Assembly: GCA_903854805.1 (NCBI GenBank)
Contig: CAINXK010000515.1
Location: 1-28,784, forward strand
Direction of reading: 5' to 3'
DNA from: an uncultured Anaerolineae bacterium
Lineage (GTDB): Bacteria > Chloroflexota > Anaerolineae > Anaerolineales > Villigracilaceae
Length of the DNA stretch: 28,784 nucleotides
The first letter of the stretch is position 1; the number at the start of each line of letters is the position of its first letter. A model generated the notes under the pieces. It searched no databases, was not told the DNA's origin, and saw only the letters and a program-made list of their open reading frames with translations. Shown here piece after piece: positions 1 through 8,184 of the stretch. Both the position numbers and the translations under genes were made by a program.

Positions 1-2
1 AC

Positions 3-587
3 TGCGTCAGCTGCCATTCCACCTCGGCCTGGAGACCGGCCGCGTTTGACCATAATATTTCAGCGTTCAAGCTGACCGGTGCGCATGCCAGTGCTGCCTG
101 TGCACGCTGCCATGTCAACAATGTTTTCAAGGGCACCCCTTCTAGTTGTGTATCCTGCCATCAGGACAATCACAATGGGGCCTTTGGCCAGATCTGCAGC
201 AGCTGCCATTCGACCCAAACCTGGGCTGGGGCTACTTTTGACCATAACCTCTCGGCTTTCAAGCTAACTGGCAGACATGCCAGCGTGGCATGCCAGAGTT
301 GTCACATCAACAATGTCTTCAAAGGTACTTCCCAGGTTTGTTCCAGCTGCCATGCTGACCCGGCTTTCCATGCCGGGGTGTTTGCGGGCCAGGCTTGCTC
401 AAACTGTCATAATACATCCAGCTGGGCGCCAGCCATATTTAATCTTTCGCATCCAGAACCCAAGGGTGGTGGCGATGCTGGCAGGGGCGTCAATCATGGC
501 GGTGGTGGCTGCCGCTCTTGTCATACAGTCAACCTGATGACGGCAACCTGTACCAAATGCCACAAAAGCAATAACCCGGGTGATTGA
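3..587 (+). CDS. Multiheme c-type cytochrome, 3' fragment (cut by window edge)
   Basis: The reading frame is open from the first bases to a TGA at 585-587, giving about 194 residues of a longer protein whose start lies outside the window. Nine CxxCH heme-binding motifs are visible in order: CVSCH, CARCH, CVSCH, CSSCH, CQSCH, CSSCH, CSNCH, CRSCH, CTKCH. They sit in a repeated unit with the signature FDHN.SAFKLTG.HA followed by C..CH and NNVFKGT, so the protein grew by internal duplication. Such c7/c3-like multiheme chains normally lie outside the membrane and pass electrons between redox partners or to extracellular acceptors; that role is family knowledge, not shown here. A Gly-rich spacer separates the last two motifs from the rest. 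A hairpin terminator follows. No partner redox gene lies next to it within the window. Confidence 0.85.
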   Translation, partial: CVSCHSTSAWRPAAFDHNISAFKLTGAHASAACARCHVNNVFKGTPSSCVSCHQDNHNGAFGQICSSCHSTQTWAGATFDHNLSAFKLTGRHASVACQSCHINNVFKGTSQVCSSCHADPAFHAGVFAGQACSNCHNTSSWAPAIFNLSHPEPKGGGDAGRGVNHGGGGCRSCHTVNLMTATCTKCHKSNNPGD

Positions 588-608
588 CCACCTTCCTGTT
601 TCACGAAT

Positions 609-652
609 CAGACCCGCGCTGCCCCGAATATTCTTGAGGCAGCGCGGGTCTG
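609..652 (+). terminator. Hairpin terminator after the multiheme cytochrome
   Basis: Inverted repeat with arms of about 15 bp (left arm 609-623, right arm 638-652; core GACCCGCGCTGCC / GGCAGCGCGGGTC) and a 14-nt loop, starting 22 nt after the cytochrome stop codon. The T-tract after it is weak (ATTTATCGATTTTG). Confidence 0.7.
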
Positions 653-753
653 ATTTATCGATTTTGAGCGGATCTGTTCCCCGGTGTTACTTCGATAGTA
701 AATGAGAGCGACTTAGTCTAAAATAAAACCTACATCTTCGCAAAGGAGCAGGC

Positions 754-1665
754 ATGAAAATTGTTAAACGTATTATTTGGGGTTTCCTGATTACGCTGGT
801 TGTTCTGGTGGTCTTTCTGGTTGGCTCTGTGGCCGTGGATTATGCTGTTGGCGCTGAGCGCATCGCCAAAGTTACCAATACCAGCATCCCGGGCGTTAAC
901 GCTGGGCCGTTGGTCAGAGCTTATCTGGCCAAACCGCAGGGTGCCGGACCATTTCCGGTTGTGATCATGATCCACGAGTTCTTTGGTTTGAATGAGAGTA
1001 TTGTTGGCAAAGCTGATGGGCTGGCTGCGCAAGGTTACCTGGTGCTGGCACCAGATACTTTTCGAGGTTCCACTACCGGTTGGATCCCCCGGGCGATTTA
1101 CCAGGTGATCACTAATAAGCCGGAACAGGTAAACGCGGATCTGGATTCGGTGTATGCATGGTTGGAAGCTCAGCCGGATGTCGATAAAGCCCGCATTGCC
1201 ATTGTTGGTTTCTGTTATGGTGGACGGACTTCTTTGCTGTACAGCCTGCACAATAACCGCCTGGCTGCCAGCGTGGTTTTCTACGGTTCGCCGGTGACAG
1301 ATCCGGCTGTTCTAAAAAACCTGCCTGGGCCGCTTCTGGGCATCTTTGGTGGGGCTGATCAATCGATTTCGCTGGAAAGTGTTGGGGCTTTTGATGATGC
1401 GCTGACACAGGCGGGCATCCGGCACGAAATAACCGTTTATCCGGGTCAGCCGCATGCTTTTGTTCAAGACATGCCCGGCATCCGTGCTGGTGGAGCCCAG
1501 GGAGAAGCCTGGGCGCAAATGCTCAAGTTTTTGGATGTCAACTTGAAACAGGCTGGTTCTGCCCGCATGGGGCAGGCGCTTGCTTATGAAGCTGGTTTTG
1601 ACTGGCAGTATTATTTTATGCTGGTTTATGAGCATGCTTTTGGAACTGCCAGTCACATGCATTAG
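754..1665 (+). CDS. Membrane-anchored dienelactone hydrolase family protein
   Basis: 303 residues. Residues 1-30 are a signal anchor (KIVKRIIWG, then a run of Leu/Val/Phe), so the enzyme probably sits on the outer face of the membrane. The rest is an alpha/beta-hydrolase of the dienelactone hydrolase family: HEFFGLNE near residue 74, nucleophile motif GFCYGG with Cys154, acid Asp202 in GGADQS, and His234 in PGQPHAFVQ. Family members hydrolyse lactones or small esters; the substrate here cannot be told. A C-terminal tail of about 40 residues (FDWQYYFMLVYEHAF...) extends past the usual end of the fold. The start is supported by AAAGGAG about 8 nt upstream of the ATG. It appears monocistronic, with a hairpin terminator on each side. 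Confidence 0.85.
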   Translation: MKIVKRIIWGFLITLVVLVVFLVGSVAVDYAVGAERIAKVTNTSIPGVNAGPLVRAYLAKPQGAGPFPVVIMIHEFFGLNESIVGKADGLAAQGYLVLAPDTFRGSTTGWIPRAIYQVITNKPEQVNADLDSVYAWLEAQPDVDKARIAIVGFCYGGRTSLLYSLHNNRLAASVVFYGSPVTDPAVLKNLPGPLLGIFGGADQSISLESVGAFDDALTQAGIRHEITVYPGQPHAFVQDMPGIRAGGAQGEAWAQMLKFLDVNLKQAGSARMGQALAYEAGFDWQYYFMLVYEHAFGTASHMH

Positions 1666-1709
1666 TGCTACAAGGCGGGCGCAGATGTGACCTGCGCTGA
1701 GCTGTTTTT

Positions 1710-1762
1710 CAACAACAGACAATCGATCATAGGCGATTTCCGTGATCGGTTGTCTGTTGTTG
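1710..1762. terminator. Bidirectional hairpin terminator
   Basis: Inverted repeat with 20-bp arms (1710-1729 and 1743-1762; core CAACAACAGACAATCGATCA, one mismatch) and a 13-nt loop, flanked by T-runs on both strands. It lies between the hydrolase stop (+) and the end of the truncated carbonic anhydrase (-), so it can serve both convergent genes. Confidence 0.75.
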
Positions 1763-1870
1763 TTTATTGAAACGGATCAGCACCAACCTGCTAAAATATC
1801 GCACAATCCGTGCCAAAAATTACTCATTGAATCTTGAAAAAGCTACAACAACGGACTAACATATTCTGAA

Positions 1871-2284
1871 TCAGGGATAAGGGCCAAGCATGCTTGGGGT
1901 TTGCTTACTGACAACCGCCTTGTCGAGAACCTGTCCGGCCGTGCGGATCACAAACAAGTCACCCAGACCTCGATCGAAGATAAGCTCTGGTGGTACGCGT
2001 GAATCAACACATCCCAATATAGTCGCAAATGGATGTTGACTTTTTGCTAAATCCACTCTTCGTTTCTCGGTTTGGTTGGGATCAACAGTTTTGTTGGCGA
2101 TATAGCGCTGGTTGCCTTCTTTCAAGCGTGTAAGAGCCTCGTCTGCACTTGTTACAGCAGGTTCTGCGGTGGGCTCAACTACCTGAGGTGTGGTTGGCGC
2201 CCAGGATGCCAGTACCATGCCTCCGAGCGCTAGCCCGGACAAAGACAAAAAATCGCGGCGAGAAATTTTTGTAGTTTGGGGCAT
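1871..2284 (-). pseudogene. Truncated Tat-exported beta-carbonic anhydrase
   Basis: 137 residues. The N-terminus has a twin-arginine signal (ISRRDFLSLSG at residues 7-17) with a following Cys-free hydrophobic stretch. The N-terminal half of a beta-carbonic anhydrase follows: DEALTRLKEGNQRYIANK, then GCVDSRVPPELIFD (Cys92, Asp94, Arg96) and GDLFVIRTAGQVLD. In an intact enzyme (about 230-250 residues with signal) this would lead to a H-x-x-C zinc-ligand motif; here the homology stops after AGQVLDKAVV and a foreign tail SKQTPSMLGPYP ends in a stop. The second zinc ligand pair is absent, so it should not hydrate CO2. No frame-shifted remainder is visible downstream, where the hydrolase terminator begins. 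A 14-bp palindrome (CCAAGCATGCTTGG, 1884-1897) sits at the break, which may mark a deletion scar. Confidence 0.8.
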
Positions 2285-2411
2285 TCCACCCTTACCAATT
2301 CTGCCGCGTCACCTGGCGATTGACTCTGCTGCCAAATAATAAATGTTCGAAGCAAAGCGCCAAAGCAGTATTGTTCATCGCCACCCTGCCGGCTGAAACC
2401 AAACTTTTCGA

Positions 2412-2445
2412 GGTCCGGAATAGCCCTGCAGGGCTATTCCGGACC
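2412..2445 (-). terminator. 34-bp perfect palindrome ending the cohesin-dockerin operon
   Basis: Perfect inverted repeat, arms 2412-2426 and 2431-2445 (GGTCCGGAATAGCCC and its complement) around TGCA. It lies 20 nt past the stop of the last cohesin gene. There is no clear U-tract, so it may act as a 3' stabilising hairpin as much as a terminator. Confidence 0.6.
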
Positions 2446-2464
2446 ATGCTGTCTGAAAATCGCT

Positions 2465-3343
2465 TTATTTTCTGCTTTTCGCGCTCTTCTTGTTGCGCAG
2501 CCAGACTACGACCAGGATGGCAATCAACAGCTCAATGATGGTTGAGACAATGCAAAGCATGCCCCAATTGTTTGAGAACCAATCCGGGTTCTGACCAGTG
2601 CCTGCAACCGGGGTTTCAGATACACGCTTAGAGACTACGGTAGGGGTGTAGGTGGGCGCCAGGGTTGCAGTGCCGTTGCGCAGGTTTCCCTGGGATGCCG
2701 TTCCAGCTGCCGCTTCCGTGCCTTCCGGAACGGCGGTCACCTGGTTTGCAACCATCGTGCCTTCGGTAAACTGCATCTTGGGCTGGATCACAGCAAATGG
2801 CGTGGGTGTAGGCCCGCTGGGCGCAACATCAGAAATGGTGATGGTGGCTTTGCTGCTGCTGGCTAAAATCTGGTTGCCATCCCGGGTGGCTAACTGGACG
2901 TCTGCCAGCGAGAGCGCCGTGGTTCCCTGCGCCTTGCCTATCAGGCGAATCACCAACAATATGCCGCTGCCGCTGCGGGCTGGGCTTGGATTAAGCTGCG
3001 TGGTGGCAAAGCGAATGGTACCCGCCTGGTTATCGACTGCATTGGTAATCACCATGCCACCCTCCAGGAAATTCCCCTGGTTAACCTGGATGCCGTTAAT
3101 GACCCCGTCAGCATCTTCAACCTCCAGAAAAGCCGGGTCAAACTGGATTGTCAGATCAAATGCATATAGATCCTGAACGTCTTGAATACTAACTGCAATC
3201 TCGTTGATTGCCCCCGTCCCGATCGTCATAGTCGGAGGTTCAAAACCAACCGTTACCTGGTTGGTCTGGGCCCGGGCAATCGTCATGGGTAGCAGGGCGA
3301 GCAGCAGGCAAAGCAAAAGGGTGGGCATGCGAAGATTTTTCAT
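2465..3343 (-). CDS. Membrane-anchored cohesin-domain protein (A)
   Basis: 292 residues. Signal peptide 1-26 (MKNLRMPTLLLCLLLALLPM..ARAQ), then one cohesin-like domain at about 27-175: VTVGFEPPTMTIGTG, INEIAVSIQDVQDLYAFDLTIQ, FDPAFLEVEDAD, then GTIRFATTQLNPSPARSGSG and LLVIRLIGKAQGTTALSLADVQL. These are the strand signatures of a cohesin (AFDLTI.FDP..LEV; AGTIRFA). A Pro/Thr/Ala linker (about 176-255) leads to a C-terminal transmembrane helix (about 262-284) and a basic tail NKKSAKSRK, so the cohesin would be displayed outside while tethered to the membrane. Its start is 8 nt from the preceding gene's stop, and the SD AGGAG overlaps that TAG stop, so the two are translationally coupled. Likely role: anchoring receptor for dockerin proteins of this operon (inference). 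Confidence 0.8.
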   Translation of the reverse strand: MKNLRMPTLLLCLLLALLPMTIARAQTNQVTVGFEPPTMTIGTGAINEIAVSIQDVQDLYAFDLTIQFDPAFLEVEDADGVINGIQVNQGNFLEGGMVITNAVDNQAGTIRFATTQLNPSPARSGSGILLVIRLIGKAQGTTALSLADVQLATRDGNQILASSSKATITISDVAPSGPTPTPFAVIQPKMQFTEGTMVANQVTAVPEGTEAAAGTASQGNLRNGTATLAPTYTPTVVSKRVSETPVAGTGQNPDWFSNNWGMLCIVSTIIELLIAILVVVWLRNKKSAKSRK

Positions 3344-3351
3344 TGTGTCTC

Positions 3352-4305
3352 CTATATCTGGTAATCGATTTCGTCTTGGGGATCTTCTGGTTCTTCCCGG
3401 CGTAGTACATAGATCAGAATAATGATGGTAACAAACAGAATATCAGCCGGGCAAACCAGCAGGTAAACTTGCGGTCCTGAAACAAATTTTTTGATCATGG
3501 CGCCTGGGTCAAATCCAGCGCTGGCAGCCGGGGTGCAGGCGCAAGCTGCGCAGACCGGGGTGGGCGTGGCAGTGGATGTGGCCGGTTCTATTTTTTGCGG
3601 GGTCCGGCTGCTGGTTGGGCGGCTGGTGGCTGATTTCTGCCGGGTCGGGATTTTGAATTTCGTAATGGTGGCTGGTATGGGCGTAATGGTGGCCTGCCGG
3701 GTTTTGGCTGGCGCGGGGGTTCTGCCCGGCAAGGCTGTTTTCGTGGCGGGCAGAATGGGCGTCGGGGTGGGCGGACATTTTTGCCCGGGGACCAGCGCTC
3801 TAACATCCAGGGTGCCGTCTACTGGCAGGGTTGGATCCAGGGTGCCACCGGTAACGGATAATTGCGGATCCTCAATTATCACAGATGATATACCCACTTT
3901 TAGAGCCGAAAAAACGATATCAAGCAGCGGACCTGAGCCGTTTTTGGGCAGCTGGGGTCTCACCTGGGTGGCAGCGTAACGGATGGTGCCGGCCACATTA
4001 TCAACTCTGTTGAGCATAACGTAACCGTTTTCCAGGAAGTCACCCTGGCGGATCTGCACTCCCGGGGTTTTGGGGTCCATATCAACCACCTGGACCGAAC
4101 TCGGATCAAATTTAATCGAGATGTCAAACGCATACAGGCTGGATGCATTGTAAACCATGATCTTGTAATATTCGTCGCAGGTGCAGTTCAACAGGGTGTA
4201 GGGAGGGTCAAGTCCAACACTCGGAATATCCTGAGCCTGCACTGGCAAGGCAGGCAGGCTGATAAAAATCAGAATAACAATCAGGATAAATTTCGGAAAA
4301 CGCAT
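3352..4305 (-). CDS. Membrane-anchored cohesin-domain protein (B)
   Basis: About 317 residues from the chosen ATG at 4305, picked because it opens a good signal peptide (MRFPKFILIVILIFISLPAL..VQAQ); an earlier in-frame ATG at 4443 would add 46 residues without signal character and overlap the upstream gene. A cohesin-like domain follows at about 27-170 (SLYAFDISIKFDPSSVQVVDMD; GDFLENGYVMLNRVDNVAGTIRYAATQ; GSGPLLDIVFSALKVG), clearly paralogous to the next gene. An extended Pro/Thr/Lys linker of about 100 residues (PPTPTP..TPTPVCAACAC) probably spans the wall. A transmembrane helix (LLVCPADILFVTIIILIYVL) and an acidic cytoplasmic tail (RREEPEDPQDEIDYQI) finish it. No dockerin is present. It likely works with its neighbour as a surface acceptor for dockerins (inference). 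Confidence 0.78.
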   Translation of the reverse strand: MRFPKFILIVILIFISLPALPVQAQDIPSVGLDPPYTLLNCTCDEYYKIMVYNASSLYAFDISIKFDPSSVQVVDMDPKTPGVQIRQGDFLENGYVMLNRVDNVAGTIRYAATQVRPQLPKNGSGPLLDIVFSALKVGISSVIIEDPQLSVTGGTLDPTLPVDGTLDVRALVPGQKCPPTPTPILPATKTALPGRTPAPAKTRQATITPIPATITKFKIPTRQKSATSRPTSSRTPQKIEPATSTATPTPVCAACACTPAASAGFDPGAMIKKFVSGPQVYLLVCPADILFVTIIILIYVLRREEPEDPQDEIDYQI

Positions 4306-4402
4306 GCCAACCCGTTGGCCGGTTAATGATTTTGGATTTCCCAATCGTGCAGACCAGCCAGATAATTTTAACCGACAACCGGATATTTCTTGAGGAATAG
4401 GT

Positions 4403-6151
4403 TTAATCCTCCGGGTTCCAGGTATCGGTATTTTCAATGCCATAAGCCTGGATGGAGTTTACGGTGTAATTACCGGCCATCAGTGCCAGATCCAGGATAT
4501 CCACCCGGCCTGATGCATTGATATCGGTAAAAATATGGATTCCATTTTGGTACTCATCCGTGCCGCTGCTTCCATAATCGGCAGCGATCAGGTTGGCATC
4601 CTGGATATTGATATTGTTATCTTCGTTGGCGTCCCCGCCCCGCATTTCCAGGAATTTAATGGTTCGTTTGGATTTGGTATCCATGCCCTTATGATTATCC
4701 GACAGTACACTCAGGTAGCCAGGGATCTGGATGGTAAGCACATGCCGGTTATTTAATTTGACATCGAAGATCGCCAGGTTGTTGGATAAGCGGTTGGATG
4801 TAATTCCAGTTTTTATGTTGGTCCCTTCCAGGGTGACCGCTGCGCCGGAGTGGGAAAGACGTCCCTGCATCAGGACCGTGCCGGTGACAACGCCGGAATC
4901 TGAATAGACCGTCAGATTACGGTTGGAAAGCTTACCCCTGATCGTGTTGGATGGCCCGTAACCTGCAGCCATGCTGAACGCATCCGAGCTGGCATCGAAT
5001 CCAAGCGTGCCTTCCTGGTCGTTGCCGGTGGTGGTGAAGGTGACGGTATAGAGCAGAGCTGCACTACTGGTTACTCCGGCAGGCTGGTTGGCAAGCCCAT
5101 GAAACCTGATCCGTCCGCTGGCGTTGATTGCCGTGGCATCTGAGTCAATCCCAGCTTCGGCCCCAAAAGCGGAACCGCTCAGGTTGGCCGATTCGTAATT
5201 GAGCATATTGGTTGGGAAGATAAGCACACAATCCACCCCACTCAAACCGACCGCACTGGTCAGCACAGTCGCGCTGATGGTCTCGCCGCTGTACGCGGAC
5301 TGAGTCTGGTTGTGATCGGCATCGAAGCGCAAATACAAATTGGCATAGGTGTAGGGTGAATACGCCGCGGAGCCCAGGCTCGAATGCATGGCGGAGATAT
5401 CATCCTGGCCCGGTCCGGAGCTGCTGCCCCAGGAATTATTGCGCAAATCAATCGAATTGCTGCTGGGCAGGTAGACGGCACCGTTTTCGGTGGATTCAAA
5501 GCCGTTTCCCTGGATATCAACCACCCCGCTGGGCACAGCCGTAAAGGTTAGATCATGCTCATTGGAAAATCCTCTGAAGGCGTTGTTCACGATCTGCAAA
5601 TTATTGATCGCGCCAGAAAAGAGAATACCTGCATCTGCTGAATCATCTCCGTTCAATTGAAGCCCGCTGATGGTCAGATCACTGATCCCACTCTGCACCA
5701 CGATCGCTTCCGCATGCGCTCCGCTCACACAGCTGGCATGATTTGTCTCGCTGATGATGCGCACATGGCTGGCAGAAATGATAAAACAGGGCGAGCGGGT
5801 TTTTGTCTGGGTCAGGCTGAATTCTGCAGCCAGGATGATCTGCACCGCCTTGTTGATCGTAATGGCGCCATAAATGCTTTTGGCATACGCATTGGAGCTG
5901 TTGTTGACATTGATAATATCCCCGTTTGCCGCCAGCGCCAGGGCGTTTTCCAGCGAAGCCCGGGCACAATTGGGATGGCTGCCGGCATCCTGGTTGCTCA
6001 AACCAGAGCAAACTCCGGCTGCGTCGCTGCCATTCGGCCGGACATACCAGACCTTGGGCCCGTAAGCCCTGGCGGGCTGGGTTGGAAGCAAGGCCAGCAA
6101 TATCGCCAGGATCAGGGCAGTGTGCAGGAACGATGAATATTTTGGATTCAT
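4403..6151 (-). CDS. Secreted beta-helix/cohesin/dockerin protein, paralogue 5
   Basis: About 582 residues from the ATG at 6151, chosen because it begins the signal peptide (MNPKYSSFLHTALILAILLALLP..PARA); an upstream ATG at 6217 adds 22 non-signal residues. Domain order: WYVRPNGSDAAGVCSG opening of a parallel beta-helix (NosD/DUF1565-like repeats such as ISDLTISGLQLNG, NLQIVNNAFRGF, VVDIQGNGFEST) to about residue 270; a cohesin-like domain (VLTSAVGLSGVDCVLIFP, GRIRFHGLA, ALLYTVTFTTTG) to about 405; the module GTVLMQGRLSHSGAAVTLEG; and a C-terminal type I dockerin with two calcium-loop repeats, GGDANEDNNINIQDANLI and DINASGRVDILDLALMAGNY. It is the last paralogue before the two anchored cohesins. 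No catalytic residues of a glycosidase or lyase were recognised. Confidence 0.8.
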   Translation of the reverse strand: MNPKYSSFLHTALILAILLALLPTQPARAYGPKVWYVRPNGSDAAGVCSGLSNQDAGSHPNCARASLENALALAANGDIINVNNSSNAYAKSIYGAITINKAVQIILAAEFSLTQTKTRSPCFIISASHVRIISETNHASCVSGAHAEAIVVQSGISDLTISGLQLNGDDSADAGILFSGAINNLQIVNNAFRGFSNEHDLTFTAVPSGVVDIQGNGFESTENGAVYLPSSNSIDLRNNSWGSSSGPGQDDISAMHSSLGSAAYSPYTYANLYLRFDADHNQTQSAYSGETISATVLTSAVGLSGVDCVLIFPTNMLNYESANLSGSAFGAEAGIDSDATAINASGRIRFHGLANQPAGVTSSAALLYTVTFTTTGNDQEGTLGFDASSDAFSMAAGYGPSNTIRGKLSNRNLTVYSDSGVVTGTVLMQGRLSHSGAAVTLEGTNIKTGITSNRLSNNLAIFDVKLNNRHVLTIQIPGYLSVLSDNHKGMDTKSKRTIKFLEMRGGDANEDNNINIQDANLIAADYGSSGTDEYQNGIHIFTDINASGRVDILDLALMAGNYTVNSIQAYGIENTDTWNPED

Positions 6152-6264
6152 GCTATATTTCCACTGAAACCTTTTGGAATTCTGAATGAGCCAGGCTGTG
6201 GCGCGAGATTCGGGCATTTAATCGCAGAAGGCAATCTATAGGGGATAAGAAATCACGAGCGGGA

Positions 6265-6291
6265 GGCGCCCTGCCGGTTCAGCAGGGCGCC
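6265..6291 (-). repeat. Intercistronic GC hairpin (copy 1)
   Basis: Arms 6265-6274 and 6282-6291 (GGCGCCCTGC / GCAGGGCGCC), 7-nt loop, just downstream of the next paralogue's stop. There is no U-tract on the minus strand, so it is more likely an RNA-stabilising or processing hairpin than a terminator. It is nearly identical to the copy at 8140-8165. Confidence 0.7.
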
Positions 6292-6310
6292 ATGGATCGC
6301 TACGCCAGAC

Positions 6311-8032
6311 TCAGGGAGTCCAGCTTTGGTACGCAACACTGGAGGTAGTGTCGTAATTACCGCCCATCAGGGCCAGGTCAAGAATATCGACCTTACCGGA
6401 TGAGTTGATATCGGTGAAATTGCTGCTACCCTGGATGACGGCAAGAGTGGTCTTGCCATAATCCGCGCCGATCAGGTTGGCGTCATTGACATCAATAATA
6501 TCGTTATAGTTTGCATCGCCGCCGAACAGTTCGATGGCTTGAAATGTGTGGATGGTGCGCAAGTTAACCTTTTTATTATTACCCGTATTCACGCTCAGGT
6601 AACCGGCTTTGCTGATGGTGATCAGCTGGTCATTGGTGAACATGACATTTTCCACATTGACGTTATCCACCATTTTATCGACAGAAAGACCACTCTTGGT
6701 GGAAACGCCTTGCAGCGTGACTGTCGCCCCATCGCGAGCTATCCGGCCCTGCATGGAGACCGTGCCGGTGATGGTTCCGGAACCAGGATAAACAAAAATA
6801 CCTTTGAAATCAAAGTTCGGAATGACCGCATTAGACGGGCCGTAACCGGCAGCCATGCTGAAAGCAGCGGAACTGCCATTGCCATAGATATATCCATTCT
6901 GCAAATTTCCAATTGCCTTGAAGGTGATGGTGTATAACAGGGCGCCTGTTTTGGTGAGCACAGCGTAATTATTGGCCAGCCCGTGGAAGTGAATCTTACC
7001 GTTCGTATTGATTGATGCGACGTTTGAATCTATGGTACAGCCTAAACCAAAATCGCTGCCAGCAGTGCTGGCGGATTGAAATTCAAGGATATTTGCTGGA
7101 AAATTGAGGTAAAAATCAACCCCGTTGAGGTTGACAGCATCGACCGAGATGGTGGCGATGACGGTATCACCGTTTATCGCCGAGCTAGTTTCTTCATGCG
7201 CATCATCAAAGGTTGTTTTGACATAGGCATAGGTGAACGGCGTGGCTGCTGCGCTGCCCAGGCTGGAATGTAAGGCGCTGATATCCGTGCTGCCTGGTCC
7301 ACTGGCGCTGCTCCAGGTATTGTAGCGCAAATCGATTGCGTTGGATGCCGGCAGATAAACTGCGCCGGCCTCTGTGGAGGGAAAGCTGTTGCCTTCAATA
7401 TCCACCACGCCAGACGGCAGCTCGGAAAAATACACTGCATTTCCTTTAGAGAAAGCAGAAAACGTATTAGTCAGGATCTGCACGTTCTGGATGGAACCGG
7501 CGAAGTAGATCCCCGCTTCAGAGACGGCATTCGTCCCGCTCAAACGCAGCCCGCTGATGGTCAGATCTGTGATCCCATTATTGACATAAATGGCTTTTGA
7601 ACCTGCAGAAGTGTTGCATAAAGGATTGTTGGCTTCACCGGTGATGCGCACATGGCTGACGCTGATGATGTAGCAGGGCGTGTTGGCTTTTTTTTGTGTA
7701 AAAAACACTTCTTCGCCCAGTATCAGGTGCACCGCTTTATTAATGTTGATCGCGCCATATATTTCCATGAAGTAGCTGACATGCGTGTTGGTCACCAAAA
7801 TAATATCGCCATCAGCGGCAGAGGCGATGGCCGACGGGATGCTGGCTCTGGCGCAGTCCGGGCTGTTGGATGCATCCAGGTTGCTGAGCCCAGAACACGT
7901 GCCAGCAGTATCGCTGCCCATCGGGCGCACATACCAGGTTTTTGGCCCGTATGCGCTGGCTGGGCGGGTAGGGATGAAGACCAGCAGCAGCGCCAGGATG
8001 CAAAGGGAACGCAGCAAAAGAGGGTAAATCAT
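6311..8032 (-). CDS. Secreted beta-helix/cohesin/dockerin protein, paralogue 4
   Basis: About 573 residues from the ATG at 8032, which aligns with the signal peptide start of the neighbouring paralogue (MIYPLLLRSLCILALLLVFIP..PASA). Longer starts at 8071, 8080 (ATG) or 8119 (TTG) are possible; none has a good Shine-Dalgarno. Same architecture as its neighbour: WYVRPMGSDTAGTCSG, beta-helix repeats (ITDLTISGLRLSG, NVQILTNTFSAF, VVDIEGNSFPST), cohesin-like domain (AVNLNGVDFYLNFPANILEF, GKIHFHGLANN, ALLYTITFKAIG), GTVSMQGRIARDGATVTLQG, then a dockerin. The first calcium loop reads DANYNDIIDVND, with Asn where the other copies have Asp at position 5; the second, DINSSGKVDILDLALMGGNY, is canonical. 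It is closest to paralogue 5 at the N-terminus (shared YGPK.WYVRP.GSD). Confidence 0.8.
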   Translation of the reverse strand: MIYPLLLRSLCILALLLVFIPTRPASAYGPKTWYVRPMGSDTAGTCSGLSNLDASNSPDCARASIPSAIASAADGDIILVTNTHVSYFMEIYGAININKAVHLILGEEVFFTQKKANTPCYIISVSHVRITGEANNPLCNTSAGSKAIYVNNGITDLTISGLRLSGTNAVSEAGIYFAGSIQNVQILTNTFSAFSKGNAVYFSELPSGVVDIEGNSFPSTEAGAVYLPASNAIDLRYNTWSSASGPGSTDISALHSSLGSAAATPFTYAYVKTTFDDAHEETSSAINGDTVIATISVDAVNLNGVDFYLNFPANILEFQSASTAGSDFGLGCTIDSNVASINTNGKIHFHGLANNYAVLTKTGALLYTITFKAIGNLQNGYIYGNGSSAAFSMAAGYGPSNAVIPNFDFKGIFVYPGSGTITGTVSMQGRIARDGATVTLQGVSTKSGLSVDKMVDNVNVENVMFTNDQLITISKAGYLSVNTGNNKKVNLRTIHTFQAIELFGGDANYNDIIDVNDANLIGADYGKTTLAVIQGSSNFTDINSSGKVDILDLALMGGNYDTTSSVAYQSWTP

Positions 8033-8139
8033 TTTTATAAATTTATGGTCATTGATAAAAAAGGTTGACATGTGGCACATCTTTCGGTGGAGCAGGTTTT
8101 GGAAGCTATCATTTGCCAACCACAGCCTGGATTTCCGGA

Positions 8140-8165
8140 GGCGCCCTGCTGTTCAGCAGGGCGCC
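8140..8165 (-). repeat. Intercistronic GC hairpin (copy 2)
   Basis: Perfect 11-bp stem (8140-8150 / 8155-8165, GGCGCCCTGCT and its complement) with a GTTC loop, 20 nt past the stop of paralogue 3. There is no U-tract on the minus strand. The flank (CATGGATC, then CCAGACTCA and GGAGTCCAGCT) matches the region around copy 1, so the 3' ends were duplicated with the genes. Confidence 0.75.
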
Positions 8166-8184
8166 ATGGATCAGTTTGCCAGAC

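Noticed and set aside
754..1251. Minus-strand open frames over the dienelactone hydrolase gene
   Set aside because: The plus-strand product carries all catalytic motifs and a good ribosome-binding site; the antisense frames have no recognisable domain.
3491..3979. Plus-strand open frame rich in Gly/Val/Ala
   Set aside because: It is the complement of the Pro/Thr-rich linker of the anchored cohesin; the linker composition explains the absence of stops.
4305..4443. Upstream start for the second anchored cohesin protein
   Set aside because: The extra 46 residues are basic and non-hydrophobic, would precede the signal peptide, and overlap the neighbouring gene.
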